Shown here piece by piece: positions 35,827-44,657 of a DNA stretch of 64,000 nucleotides. The position numbers were made by a program, and so were the translations under genes. Source of the DNA: Plantactinospora soyae. GTDB taxonomy: Bacteria; Actinomycetota; Actinomycetes; Mycobacteriales; Micromonosporaceae. The stretch is taken from assembly GCF_014874095.1 (NCBI RefSeq), contig NZ_JADBEB010000001.1, positions 186,001 to 250,000 on the forward strand, in the 5' to 3' direction. Under the pieces are notes generated by a model, which had not been told where the DNA came from, did no database searches, and saw only the letters and a program-made list of their open reading frames with translations. Positions within the stretch are counted from its first letter, which is position 1; the number at the start of each line of letters is the position of its first letter.

Positions 35827-36465
35827 ATGAGACGGATACGTCGAACCAAGCCATGCCACCGCCGGGACTGGCGTCGACTGTGGCGGTACTGCCGTTGTGG
35901 GTTCCGATGGCGCTGTCCGGACTCGATCTCAGTCGTGCCGATGCCCTACCCGCCGCAAGCGGGCGCCGTCCGCACCGTGGCGGTCACGCCCGACCCACCA
36001 CCCCCACCGGCCCGGCCACGATCGACGAACCAGCGGCCGGGCGGGAAGGGTCGCCCCGCTCGCATCTGGCCAACGCTCGTGCCGGCCGGTTCGCCCCTGG
36101 ACAGACCGCGCGAACGCGGACGTCCCCGCAGACGACAACCGACACCACGCGATGATCGACCAGCGGCCGGACCGCCATCGGCATCGGCATCGGCATCGGC
36201 ATCGGGCCACATGATGCTTCGCCCGCACGCGCGGTTCCGCGCTCATACGCACATGCGTCCCCTGTTCCTCTGCCGCGCGTGCGGCGCGAACTGGCCATGC
36301 TCGCCCGCCCGGCTGGCACTGCTGGTCATCTATCGAGACAACCCGGCAGGGCTGCGGAACTGTCTGACCGACCGGCTGACAATCGCCATCTCCGACCAGC
36401 CTCGGATGGATCCCGTCGTGCTGACCACGCGTTTTCTGGGCTGGATACCACCCGACGACTCCTGA
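35827..36465 (+). CDS. Cys-motif protein, possibly two genes joined by a frameshift
   Basis: The open frame encodes 212 residues with two related Cys clusters: WRYCRCGFRWRCP near the N-terminus and FLCRACGANWPCSP near residue 145, which may bind zinc. Small proteins with either motif accompany XRE/DUF397 pairs in Micromonosporaceae. The middle is low complexity, with (SA)n from a GGCATC repeat. Another frame, ending at 36155 with NARAGRFAPGQTARTR, looks like the natural C-terminus of the first motif's protein, so the frame may be a fusion made by a frameshift near 35990-36010; the second gene would then start at 36211. ATG 35827 has GGAGGG upstream. Confidence 0.6.
   Translation: MRRIRRTKPCHRRDWRRLWRYCRCGFRWRCPDSISVVPMPYPPQAGAVRTVAVTPDPPPPPARPRSTNQRPGGKGRPARIWPTLVPAGSPLDRPRERGRPRRRQPTPRDDRPAAGPPSASASASASGHMMLRPHARFRAHTHMRPLFLCRACGANWPCSPARLALLVIYRDNPAGLRNCLTDRLTIAISDQPRMDPVVLTTRFLGWIPPDDS
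36174..36206 (+). repeat. GGCATC hexanucleotide repeat
   Basis: Five consecutive near-perfect copies of CATCGG/GGCATC encode Ala-Ser pairs in the overlying frame. Slippage here changes length by two codons and keeps the frame. Confidence 0.8.
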
Positions 36466-36489
36466 CCACCTCGGTCACCCGTCCGACCC

Positions 36490-36529
36490 GCCTCGGTCCG
36501 TCACAGCCGGCAGCGTGACGGCCCGAGGC
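36490..36529. terminator. bidirectional terminator
   Basis: GCCTCGG-t-CCGTCAC and GTGACGG-c-CCGAGGC form a 15-bp stem with one mismatch and a 10-nt loop, between the convergent Cys-motif gene and the ssb paralogue. Confidence 0.8.
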
Positions 36530-36545
36530 AGGTCCCCACTGCGCC

Positions 36546-37418
36546 TCAGACGGAGGCCGGTGTCCGGCCACGCCCGCGCCGACCTCGTCCGACACCACTT
36601 CCGGTGGCGTCGGGCAGGGCCTCCCGGCCGTCGTCGGGGTCGTCACGGAGCAGAGGATGGCTCCCGTCTGCCACGGGTTCGCCGTCGATCCCCTCGCCTC
36701 CGAGGCCCTCGACCCCCGGGCCGCCTTCGACCCGGGGCTGCCCGTCGGGCGAAAGTCCGGTGTCGCGGCCGGGCCCGGACACGTCGCCGCTCGGCAGCGT
36801 GTCGAGGTCGATCCGCCCATCCAGGTCGACCCGGCCATCGAAGTCGTCGGCCGGGAGGTACGTCGACGCGTAGCCCGGAGTCGGCTCGTAACCCCGGGCC
36901 ACCGGCATCGCCAGCCCGCGGTACTCGTCCTCGTCCTCGAACACACGCTCGTCGAGCGACACCGGCGCCTCCTCGACCGGCACGGACTCGGTTGCCTCGC
37001 CGTGCACCCGGGCCTCGGTCTCGCCATCCTCGACGGACGAGGTCGACATCGTCGGGCGGTTGCGGGCGAACCGACCCCGACCCCTTGCCAGGTCGTGGCC
37101 GACGGCCACCGCCTCCAGTTCGTACATCGTGCGGTGGTTGCCGGCGTCGTCGGTCCAGTCCCGGGTGTACATCCGGCCGACCACGACAACCGGATCTCCG
37201 ACCATGACCGAGGAGGCCACCCCCTCGGCCAGCTTGCGCCAACAGTTCACCCGGACACGCAGGCTGTTTCCATCGACCCAGCGCCCGCTCTCCCGATCGA
37301 GACGGCGGGCGGTCGACGCCACCTTGAAGTTGGCCACCAGAGTGCCGCTCTGGCTGGTACGCCGCCATTCAGGGGCAGTGAGAACATTTCCGACAATAGT
37401 TACATGGGTATCAAACAT
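36546..37418 (-). CDS. ssb: single-stranded DNA-binding protein paralogue with extended tail
   Basis: Residues 1-110 are an OB-fold SSB domain: MFDTHVTIVGNVLTAPEWRR, LVANFKVASTARR and VVVVGRMYTRDW match the family. The 180-residue tail is acidic and Gly/Pro-rich and ends in GRGRTPASV, so the DDDIPF-like tip through which SSB recruits repair proteins is missing. This marks it as an SsbB-type second copy, used in streptomycetes for chromosome segregation in spores or in DNA uptake. The ATG at 37418 has GGGGAGGG upstream. It is divergent from the hydrolase gene. Confidence 0.9.
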   Translation of the reverse strand: MFDTHVTIVGNVLTAPEWRRTSQSGTLVANFKVASTARRLDRESGRWVDGNSLRVRVNCWRKLAEGVASSVMVGDPVVVVGRMYTRDWTDDAGNHRTMYELEAVAVGHDLARGRGRFARNRPTMSTSSVEDGETEARVHGEATESVPVEEAPVSLDERVFEDEDEYRGLAMPVARGYEPTPGYASTYLPADDFDGRVDLDGRIDLDTLPSGDVSGPGRDTGLSPDGQPRVEGGPGVEGLGGEGIDGEPVADGSHPLLRDDPDDGREALPDATGSGVGRGRRGRGRTPASV

Positions 37419-37590
37419 CGTCCCTCCCCAGGGATCCAGGTTGTTCCCGTCCGAGCCGACTCGACCGACAGCGTGGCCGGCCCGCCGCCTCCCGCGCCAG
37501 CAACCCGGACCGACCTGTGGACAACTGGGCACCCTGTGGAAAAAGCCCTGATCAAGGATCGATCTGGTATTGCGGAGTAGCGTCAGCAAG

Positions 37591-38709
37591 GTGGAACCGG
37601 ACCTGCTCGGGCCGCCGTACGAGCGGCAGACGATTGATCTCGGCCGAGACGATGAAGGCCCGGTACTGGCCACCCTGGTCCGGCGTCGGGCGACCCGGGA
37701 CAGCGATCGGGCCGTGCTCTACGTACACGGATTCGTCGACTATTTCTTCCAGACCCACCTGGCTGACTTCTTCGTCGAGCAGGGGTGGCACTTCTACGCG
37801 CTCGACCTGCGTAAACACGGGCGCAGCCTGCTCCCGCACCAGACGCCGAACTTCTGTGCCGACCTGGCCGAGTACTTCCCCGAACTCGACGCGGCGGCGC
37901 GGATCATCCGGGAGACGGACGGCATCCGGACCCTGCTGGTCAACGGACACTCCACCGGCGGCCTGATCACCCCGCTCTGGGCGCACGCCCGCCGGACCGC
38001 CGGCATCATCGACGGCCTCTTCCTGAACAGCCCGTTCTTCGACCTGAACCTGCCCTGGCTGGTCCGCCGGCCGATGGTGGCCGCCCTGTGCGGCCTGACC
38101 CGGCTGGGCCGCCGGCTGCCGTACCGGGCCATCCCGGTCGGGCTACCCGACGTGTACGGCCGCAGCCTGCACGCCGATCACCAGGGCGAGTGGAGCTACG
38201 ACCTCGGTTGGAAGCCCGTTGCCGGCTTTCCGATCCGGGCCGGCTGGCTCGCCGCGATCCGACGGGCGCAGCGACAACTGCACGCCGGTCTGGACATCCC
38301 GGTGCCGATCCTGGTCAGCTCGTCGAGCCGCAGCTTCCGGGGCCGGAGGTGGCACGATTCGGCGACGGCGGCGGACGCCGTACTCGACGTGGCGCAGATG
38401 GCCCGGTGGGCGCCGAAGCTGGGCCGGCACGTCACGCTGATCCGGTTCGACGGCGCCCTGCACGACCTGACCCTCTCCGGCCCGGCCGTACGTCAGCAGG
38501 TCTTCACCGAGCTGAGCCGTTGGGTCTCGGCCTACGTCGTTTCGAGCGACGCGCCGGAGTCCGCTCCGGCCAGTCCGTCGTCCCGCCGTCACCCGAGCGC
38601 TGCCGGGGCAACCGGTACGGACTCCGCTCCGGCTCGGGCTCCGGCTCCGGCTCGGGCGGCACGACCTCAGGACGCGCCCAACGGGCCCCGCCCGGCTCCC
38701 GCGCCGTAG
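37591..38709 (+). CDS. alpha/beta hydrolase (serine aminopeptidase S33 / lysophospholipase-like)
   Basis: The 372-residue protein has an alpha/beta hydrolase core: the oxyanion region LYVHGFVDYFF, the nucleophile elbow NGHSTGGL, and a C-terminal His in FDGALHDL. This pattern fits the S33 monoglyceride-lipase-like group. There is no signal peptide. The GTG at 37591 (VEPDLLGPPY) is preferred over a TTG at 37570. The last 60 residues are Ala/Pro/Ser-rich and overlap the tail of the convergent DUF1444 gene for 206 nt, an unusually long antisense overlap. Confidence 0.87.
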   Translation: MEPDLLGPPYERQTIDLGRDDEGPVLATLVRRRATRDSDRAVLYVHGFVDYFFQTHLADFFVEQGWHFYALDLRKHGRSLLPHQTPNFCADLAEYFPELDAAARIIRETDGIRTLLVNGHSTGGLITPLWAHARRTAGIIDGLFLNSPFFDLNLPWLVRRPMVAALCGLTRLGRRLPYRAIPVGLPDVYGRSLHADHQGEWSYDLGWKPVAGFPIRAGWLAAIRRAQRQLHAGLDIPVPILVSSSSRSFRGRRWHDSATAADAVLDVAQMARWAPKLGRHVTLIRFDGALHDLTLSGPAVRQQVFTELSRWVSAYVVSSDAPESAPASPSSRRHPSAAGATGTDSAPARAPAPARAARPQDAPNGPRPAPAP

Positions 38710-39577
38710 CCGGACCGGTCCAGCGTTCCCGTTCCGGCTCGGGCTCCCGGGGCGTAGCCGGACCGGTCCAGCGTTCCCGTTCCGGCTCGGGCTCCGGATC
38801 CCGCTCCCGTGCTGTCCGGGGACCGGCCATCGGCGGACCTGACGCCCGAGAACCTGACGTCCGAGAACCTGACGCCCGGGGACCGGCCATCGGCGGACCT
38901 GACGGCCGGGGACCTGGCGTCCGGCCCCCTGTCGCCCAGCGCTCCTGCTCCGGCTCCGGATCCACCTCCGGATCGTCGTAGCGGCTGCGCGGCGGCTCCT
39001 CCGGCTCGTTCCACTGCTCCGGATCCCGCCCAGGGCCCGCCCAGCGGTCCTGCGGCGGCTCGGGTTCCGGCGTCGTCCGCCGATACGCCGACCAGGCGCC
39101 CTGCCGCCACACCAGCAGGTCGGGACTGAGCAGATTCTGGTCGCCCGCGAAGAAGATCCGGTCAACCGCTCGCCGTACCTTCTCCATGCCCGGCCGCGAC
39201 TCCGTACCCGTGACGATCACCACGTCCCGGGCCGGTACGCCCACGACCAGTTCGCCCGGTACAGACCGTTGCAGATCCTCCCAGACCTCCGCCGCGAGCA
39301 GCACGCTGGACTCCAGCCCGCCGAAGGAGAGCATCGGGGCCGGCGGCTGCCCGTCGATCCGCAGCCGGGGCAGCAGCCGGTAGAGGTTGTCGACCGCCAC
39401 CTGGCGAAGCTCACGCTGGCCGACGTCGAGCTCGTCGAGATCGTCCCAGGTAACGAGGCGGTTGCCGTACGGCGGACCGAACGAGTAGCCGACGTCGAGA
39501 TCCTGGGTGAAGTCTTCCAGCACGTGGTCCGCGCCATAGCGGGCGTCGTCGGTCGACACCAGCATCGGTAGAAACAT
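38504..39577 (-). CDS. DUF1444 family protein with Pro/Glu/Arg repeat tail
   Basis: Residues 1-170 match DUF1444 (YtpQ-like): VGYSFGPPYGNRLVTWDDLDEL, LRQVAVDNLYRLLP and VVIVTGTESRPGMEKVRRAVDRIF. Its function is unknown. The other 187 residues are a repetitive disordered tail with PEPEPERERWTGPAT and SGPPMAGPR repeats, encoded by tandem DNA repeats at about 38700-38960. The ATG at 39577 (MFLPMLVSTDD) is chosen by family fit; a GTG at 39631 is possible. Its 3' end overlaps the hydrolase gene for 206 nt. Confidence 0.85.
   Translation of the reverse strand: MFLPMLVSTDDARYGADHVLEDFTQDLDVGYSFGPPYGNRLVTWDDLDELDVGQRELRQVAVDNLYRLLPRLRIDGQPPAPMLSFGGLESSVLLAAEVWEDLQRSVPGELVVGVPARDVVIVTGTESRPGMEKVRRAVDRIFFAGDQNLLSPDLLVWRQGAWSAYRRTTPEPEPPQDRWAGPGRDPEQWNEPEEPPRSRYDDPEVDPEPEQERWATGGRTPGPRPSGPPMAGPRASGSRTSGSRASGPPMAGPRTARERDPEPEPERERWTGPATPREPEPERERWTGPATAREPGGARWARPEVVPPEPEPEPEPERSPYRLPRQRSGDGGTTDWPERTPARRSKRRRPRPNGSAR
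38690..38960. repeat. tandem repeats in the DUF1444 tail
   Basis: Units such as GTAGCCGGACCGGTCCAGCG (twice, 38707-38770) and GGGGACCGGCCATCGGCGGA (38819 and 38879 regions) recur with spacings near 50-60 bp and encode the ERWTGPAT and SGPPMAGPR repeats on the minus strand. Confidence 0.7.
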
Positions 39578-39690
39578 TGTGCTCGTCAACTGCACGCTTC
39601 GAAACCTAGTATGTGCAGGCCAGAACGTCACGCCCTGAGCCGATCGTTTGTTACCCGCAACGGTAGCCTGCTGGGCGTACGACCGGTCCC

Positions 39691-39763
39691 GCGCCCGTAG
39701 CTCAGCGGATAGAGCAGCTGCCTTCTAAGCAGTTGGCCGCAGGTTCGAATCCTGCCGGGCGCA
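39691..39763 (+). tRNA. tRNA-Arg (anticodon UCU)
   Basis: The sequence folds as a standard cloverleaf: acceptor GCGCCCG/CGGGCGC, D-arm GCTC-AGCGGATA-GAGC, anticodon arm GCTGC-CTTCTAA-GCAGT with anticodon TCT, and T-arm GCAGG-TTCGAAT-CCTGC, 73 nt in all, with A as discriminator. The 3' CCA is not encoded (CCG follows). It reads AGA and, by wobble, AGG, both rare codons in a genome of this composition. Confidence 0.98.
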
Positions 39764-39856
39764 CCGTACCCCCCTTACGCGGAGGACCCGCCCGCGCTGC
39801 CCGCTCGGGGTGATCCATACTTGTCCGGACTCTGGCCGGCCGTGGAGGTAGGAATC

Positions 39857-40324
39857 GTGAAGCTTGCCGAGGCACTGGCCGACCGCGCCGCCGCCAGCCG
39901 CCGGGTGGAGCAGCTCCGGGGGCGCATCGTGAGCAACGCCCGGCACCAGGAGGGCGAGTCACCCGCCGAGGACCCCCAGCAGTTGCTGGCCGAGGTCGGT
40001 GAGGCGCTCGACCAGCTCGAATCGTTGATCCGGCGGATCAATCTGACCAACGCGGCGGTGGCGGTCGGCGACGGCACGCTGACCGACGCGCTCGCCCGCC
40101 GGGACGTACTGCGACTGCGGCACTCGGTGGTCACGGCGGCGGCGGACGCGGCGGCCGGCACCGACCAACGGGCGATCGTCCGGCAGCTCCGGTCCGAGCT
40201 GAAGATGCTTCCCGCGTTGCCGGTGACGGAGCTGCGCGGTCAGGCCGACGTCCTGGCACGGGAGATCCGGGAGCTGGACGTACGGATCCAGCGCACCAAC
40301 TGGGAGGCGGACCTGCTGGGCTAG
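39857..40324 (+). CDS. DIP1984 family protein
   Basis: The 155-residue helical protein matches the DIP1984 (septicolysin-like) family along its full length: KLAEALADRAAASRRVEQLRGRI, EGESPAEDPQQLL, LIRRINLTNAAV and ELDVRIQRTNWEADL. Despite the name, no toxic function is established for such proteins. It is probably cytosolic and coiled-coil forming. The GTG at 39857 has GGAGGTAGGAATC before it. It lies 93 nt after the tRNA-Arg gene. Confidence 0.9.
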   Translation: MKLAEALADRAAASRRVEQLRGRIVSNARHQEGESPAEDPQQLLAEVGEALDQLESLIRRINLTNAAVAVGDGTLTDALARRDVLRLRHSVVTAAADAAAGTDQRAIVRQLRSELKMLPALPVTELRGQADVLAREIRELDVRIQRTNWEADLLG

Positions 40325-40668
40325 CTTCGGCGGTGAAGACGTGGAGCAGGTAGTCGTTACCGGAGGCGTGCACAATCCGAGGTCGGCGGTTTCCGGCCAC
40401 CTTCTTGGCGCGCGAAGGGCAGCGTGGGGTTCGACTCCCCGACGTACAGTGCAGCCCAGCACAGCGCACAAGTGATCGGGTATCGCGCACGGCACATCAC
40501 CAACGTGCAGATTCGGTAACGGTGAGGGCGGGGTCGGGGTATCTCCACGTCATCGACGCCGCAGCAGGTCGCGGCAGTGCCACCGGCACGATTTCGCCGA
40601 GGGCGCAAGCCGTGCGCTGACAGCGAAAGCGCGCGCCTTCCCGGCGTTCCCGTCACTACGTTGGGCGC
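40325..40668. other. gene-free stretch with a tRNA T-arm-like hairpin
   Basis: No gene is supported in these 344 nt. At 40425-40441 TGGGG-TTCGACT-CCCCG forms a hairpin with the consensus of a tRNA T-arm, but no cloverleaf can be built around it. TACGTT (40657-40662) ends 6 nt before the clpP ATG and is its likely -10 box. Confidence 0.45.
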
Positions 40669-41292
40669 ATGACTGACCTGCATGTCCCCATGGCACGTGG
40701 CGGAAGCCCCTCCCCCAGCTCGCTCGACGACTCGGTCTACAACCGGCTCCTGAAGGAACGCATCGTCTTCCTCGGCAGCGAGGTCACCGACGAGTTGGCG
40801 AACCGGATCTGCGCCCAACTGCTCCTGCTCGCCGCCGAGGACTCCGAGCAAGACATCAACCTCTGGATCAACTCCCCGGGCGGCTCGGTCTTCGCCGGCA
40901 TGGCGATCTACGACACCATGCAGTTCATCGACAACGACGTGTCCACTGTGGCCATGGGGATGGCCGGCTCGATGGGGCAGTTCCTGCTCTGCGCCGGAAC
41001 ACCCGGCAAGCGGTACGCCCTGCCGCACGCCCGGATCATCATGCACCAGCCGTCCGGCGGGATGGGCGGTACGGCGTCCGACATCGCCATCCAGGCCGAG
41101 CAGATGCTGCACACCAAGCAGATGCTGCTGGAGATGATCGCTCAGCACACCGGGCAGACGTACGAGCAGATCGTGGCCGATGCCGACCGGGACCGCTGGT
41201 TCACCGCGACCGAGGCCAGGGACTACGGCTTCATCGACAAGGTGGTCGCCGGCGCCAGCCAGGTCCCCGAGAACGCCGAGACCGCCGGCTGA
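40669..41292 (+). CDS. clpP: ATP-dependent Clp protease proteolytic subunit
   Basis: ClpP forms the barrel-shaped peptidase that works with ClpX or ClpC. The 207-residue product has the Ser in GMAGSMGQF (about 101), the His in IIMHQPSGG (about 126) and the Asp in the DRDRWFTATEARDYGFID region, so the triad appears complete. It stands alone, whereas the main actinobacterial clpP1-clpP2 pair sits next to clpX; this is therefore likely an additional paralogue. The ATG at 40669 lies 6 nt after TACGTT, suggesting a leaderless mRNA. The neighbouring AfsR-type gene is downstream. Confidence 0.95.
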   Translation: MTDLHVPMARGGSPSPSSLDDSVYNRLLKERIVFLGSEVTDELANRICAQLLLLAAEDSEQDINLWINSPGGSVFAGMAIYDTMQFIDNDVSTVAMGMAGSMGQFLLCAGTPGKRYALPHARIIMHQPSGGMGGTASDIAIQAEQMLHTKQMLLEMIAQHTGQTYEQIVADADRDRWFTATEARDYGFIDKVVAGASQVPENAETAG

Positions 41293-41420
41293 CGGCGATC
41301 GGGACGGCGCCGCCACCACCCCTGACCTGCACCCCGCCCGAACACCGGGACGGCGCCAGCCATACGTAGACGCCCGTGGATCGCACGTGTCAGCATTGAT
41401 CCACGGATCTGGAGGTGGGC

Positions 41421-44400
41421 GTGCAGGTTCGGGGCGTGCTCGTGCAGGTGCTCGGTCCGGTGCGCGGCTGGCGCGACGGCCAGGAACTCGACCTCGGTCC
41501 GGCCGGGCGACGTGCCGTGCTCGGCCTCCTCGTCCTGGCCCGGGGCCATCCCCTGCCGCGCGCCGAACTCATCGACGCGCTCTGGGGCGACCATCCCCCA
41601 CCCACCGCGGCGAACATCCTCCAGACGCACGTCAAGCACCTCCGCCGACAGCTCGAACCCGACCGGCGACCACACTCGCCCAGCACCGTGCTGCCGGGCG
41701 TGGGCGACGGCTACGCCCTCCGGTTGTCCAGCGAACAGGTCGATCTCGGCAGGTTCCGTACCCTCGTCGGTGCGGCCACCGCCGCGCAGCGCACCGGTGA
41801 CGTACGGGGCGCCGCCGTCCTCTCCGGTGAGGCGCTCGCACTCTGGCGGGGCAATCCGATGGCCGACGTACCCCTGCTCGCCGACCATCCGAAGGTGCTG
41901 GCGCTGACCCGGGAACGCCAGGCGGCACAGGCCCGGTACTGCGACGCGATGCTCGAACTCGGTGCGGGCGCCGAGGTGCTGTCCACAGTGGCCGAAATGG
42001 CGGCCGGTCAGCCGTTCGACGAGGAGGCCCAGGCCCGGCTGATCCGGGCGTACCACGCGCTGGGGCAGCGGGCCCAGGCGTTCGCCGCCTACCGCACGGT
42101 CCGCCGCCGGCTCGCCGACGAACTCGGGGTCGATCCCGGTCCGGTGCTGGCCGCGGCCCACGCGGCGCTGCTGCACCAACCGGCACCCGACCGGCCGGTC
42201 CCGACCGGGACCGAGCCGGATCCGCCGGCCGGCGCCGAGGTCGGCGCCGCCCCGCCGGACCCGGTCCCGGCGCCGACACCGACGGCCGTGCCACGGCAGC
42301 TTCCCGCCGACGTGTACGGCTTCACCGGGCGCGAGGCCGAACTCCGGCACCTCGACCAGCTGCTAGCCGTGGAGTACGACCACGAGCCCGCCCCGGCACC
42401 GGAGGATCCGACCGATCCACCGTCGACGGTCGCTGCCGCCGCCCCGACACCGGCTCACCGGAGCAGCGATGCGACCCCGGCCCACCGGAGCACGGACGCG
42501 CCGCCGCCGGTGGTGATCGTGGCGATCTGCGGTACCGCCGGGGTCGGCAAGACCGCGCTGGCCGTGCACTGGGCCCACCGGCTCCGGGCGCGGTTCCCGG
42601 CCGGGCAGCTCTACGTCAACCTGCGCGGCCACGACGACGGGCAACCCATGCCCGCCGGAGACGCCCTGGCCCGGCTGCTCGCCGCGCTCGGCGTACCCAG
42701 TGACGAGATCCCGCTCGACCTCGACGAGCGGGCCGCCCGGTACCGGACGGAGTTGACGGACCGGGCGATGCTCGTCGTACTCGACAACGCCGCCTCGGTC
42801 GAACAGGTCCGGCCGCTCCTGCCCGGCACCGCGCCGGGGATGGCGCTGGTGACCAGCCGGGACACGCTGGCCGGTCTGGTCGCGCTGCACGGTGCACGCC
42901 GGCTCGCCCTGGAACCGCTGCCACCGGCCGACGCCGTCGGGCTGCTCCGGCTCCTGGTCGGTCCCCGCGCCGAGGCCGAGCCGCAGGCCGTCACGGAGCT
43001 GGCCGAGCAGTGCGCCCGGCTGCCACTCGCGCTCCGGGTCGCCGCCGAACTCGCCGGCAGCCGGCCGGACGACCTGCTCGCGGATCTGGTCGGAGAGCTG
43101 GCCGACCATCGTCGGCGGGTACGGCTGCTGGACACCGGCGGGGATCCGCGCGGGGCGGTCCGTACCGTCTTCTCCTGGTCGTACCGGCATCTCGCGCCGG
43201 CCGACGCGGTGCTGTTCCGCCGGCTCGGCCTGCATCCGGGTGCCGACATCGGCACGTACGCCGCCGCGGCGCTCGCCGGCCTGGACGTGACCCGGGCGGA
43301 GCGGATACTCGCGGTGCTGGCCAGGGCGCATCTGATCCAGTCGACCGGGCGGTCCCGGTGGGTGATGCACGACCTGCTGCGGGCGTACGCGGCCGAGGTG
43401 TGCGGCGCCGAGGATCCGGAGCCGGAACGGGCGGTGGCGCTGACCCGGCTCCTCGACCACTACCTGGCGACCGCCGCGACGGCGATGGACGCGCTCTATC
43501 CGGCCGAGCGGCACCACCGGCCCGAGGTTCGCCGACCGGAGGCGGACGAACGGGTGCCGGTCCCGCCGATCGACGACCGTGACGCGGCGCGGAACTGGCT
43601 GGACACCGAACGGGCGGCACTGGTGGCGGTCTGCGGGTTCGCGGCGACCCAGGGCTGGCCGGGGCACGTGGTCTCGCTGGCCAACACCCTCTACCGCTAT
43701 CTGGAGAGCGGCCACCACCTGGACGCGTTGGACATCCACACGCAGGCGCTGCACGCCGCCCGGCGCTCCGGCGACGAGGCAGGACAGGCACACGCCCTGA
43801 CCAGCCTCGGCGCCGTACACCGGCTGCGCGGGCGGTACGCGGACGCGATCGAACACCACGAACGGGCGCTGGTGATGCACCACCGCGGTGGCGACCGGTA
43901 CGGCCAGGCGCGGACCCGGTCCAACCTCGGCATCGTGTACGAGCGGCTGGGTCAGCGGGATCCGGCGATCGAGCACCAGCGCGAGGCCCTCGACCTCTAC
44001 GGGCGACTCGGTGACCGGTACGGCGAGGCCGGCGCGCTGACCAACCTCGGCAACGTCTACAGCGAGTTGGGCCGGTACGACGAGGCGGCGGAACTCCTCA
44101 GCCGGTCACTGGACCTGTTCCGGGTGCTCGGTGACCGGGTCGGCGAGGCGATCGGGCTGTGCAACCTCGGCGACGTGCAACGCGAGTTGGGCCGGTACGA
44201 CGAGGCGGCGGCCACCCTCCGGCGCTCCCTTGGCCTGTTCCGGGAGGCCGGGCACCGCAACGGCGAGGCGACCGCGCTGTCCAACCTGGGCCGGGTGCAG
44301 ACCGGGCTGGGCCGGTACGACCTCGCCGCCGAGGAGTTGGGGCAGGCGCTGGCCTGGTTCCAGGAGACCGGCCACCGGTACGGGGAGGCGAGCGTCCTCA

Positions 44401-44648
44401 ACAGTCTCGGCGACGCGCTGTACGCCGGCGACCACCTCGCCGAGGCGGGCGTCCGGTACCGGGCGGCGCTGGCGATCGCCGTCGAGACGGGCGACCGCGA
44501 CGAGCAGGCCCGGGCGCACCTGGGACTCGCCCAGGTGGATCGCGCCGGGACCGCCGCCCCGCCCGGCCCACCCGGCCCGGCGGGTTGGCCGGGGCAGCCG
44601 CCGCTGAGCGGTGATTTCGGCTTGTCCGCCCCGGGGCGTCGCCACTAA
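41421..44648 (+). CDS. AfsR/SARP family transcriptional regulator with NB-ARC and TPR domains
   Basis: The 1075-residue protein has the AfsR layout: a winged-helix OmpR-like DNA-binding domain (1-95), the bacterial transcriptional activator domain (about 98-245), a Pro/Ala linker, an NB-ARC ATPase with P-loop GTAGVGKTAL near 373 and LVTSRDTLAGL, and seven or so TPRs (about 760-1040; units such as AREALDLYGRLGDRYGEAGALTNLGNVYSELGRYDEA in outline). Such regulators activate secondary-metabolite genes, but none is visible here. The GTG at 41421 has GGAGG 5 nt upstream. An extra Pro/Ala/Ser-rich loop precedes the P-loop. Confidence 0.93.
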   Translation: MQVRGVLVQVLGPVRGWRDGQELDLGPAGRRAVLGLLVLARGHPLPRAELIDALWGDHPPPTAANILQTHVKHLRRQLEPDRRPHSPSTVLPGVGDGYALRLSSEQVDLGRFRTLVGAATAAQRTGDVRGAAVLSGEALALWRGNPMADVPLLADHPKVLALTRERQAAQARYCDAMLELGAGAEVLSTVAEMAAGQPFDEEAQARLIRAYHALGQRAQAFAAYRTVRRRLADELGVDPGPVLAAAHAALLHQPAPDRPVPTGTEPDPPAGAEVGAAPPDPVPAPTPTAVPRQLPADVYGFTGREAELRHLDQLLAVEYDHEPAPAPEDPTDPPSTVAAAAPTPAHRSSDATPAHRSTDAPPPVVIVAICGTAGVGKTALAVHWAHRLRARFPAGQLYVNLRGHDDGQPMPAGDALARLLAALGVPSDEIPLDLDERAARYRTELTDRAMLVVLDNAASVEQVRPLLPGTAPGMALVTSRDTLAGLVALHGARRLALEPLPPADAVGLLRLLVGPRAEAEPQAVTELAEQCARLPLALRVAAELAGSRPDDLLADLVGELADHRRRVRLLDTGGDPRGAVRTVFSWSYRHLAPADAVLFRRLGLHPGADIGTYAAAALAGLDVTRAERILAVLARAHLIQSTGRSRWVMHDLLRAYAAEVCGAEDPEPERAVALTRLLDHYLATAATAMDALYPAERHHRPEVRRPEADERVPVPPIDDRDAARNWLDTERAALVAVCGFAATQGWPGHVVSLANTLYRYLESGHHLDALDIHTQALHAARRSGDEAGQAHALTSLGAVHRLRGRYADAIEHHERALVMHHRGGDRYGQARTRSNLGIVYERLGQRDPAIEHQREALDLYGRLGDRYGEAGALTNLGNVYSELGRYDEAAELLSRSLDLFRVLGDRVGEAIGLCNLGDVQRELGRYDEAAATLRRSLGLFREAGHRNGEATALSNLGRVQTGLGRYDLAAEELGQALAWFQETGHRYGEASVLNSLGDALYAGDHLAEAGVRYRAALAIAVETGDRDEQARAHLGLAQVDRAGTAAPPGPPGPAGWPGQPPLSGDFGLSAPGRRH

Positions 44649-44657
44649 CCTCGCGAC

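Noticed and set aside
38690-38960. CRISPR-like array in the repeats at 38.7-38.9 kb
   Set aside because: Spacers are not unique, units vary in length and both lie in an open reading frame; these are coding repeats.
40381-40460. A second tRNA gene at 40381-40460
   Set aside because: Only a T-arm-like hairpin is present; no D-arm, anticodon arm or matching acceptor stem could be found.
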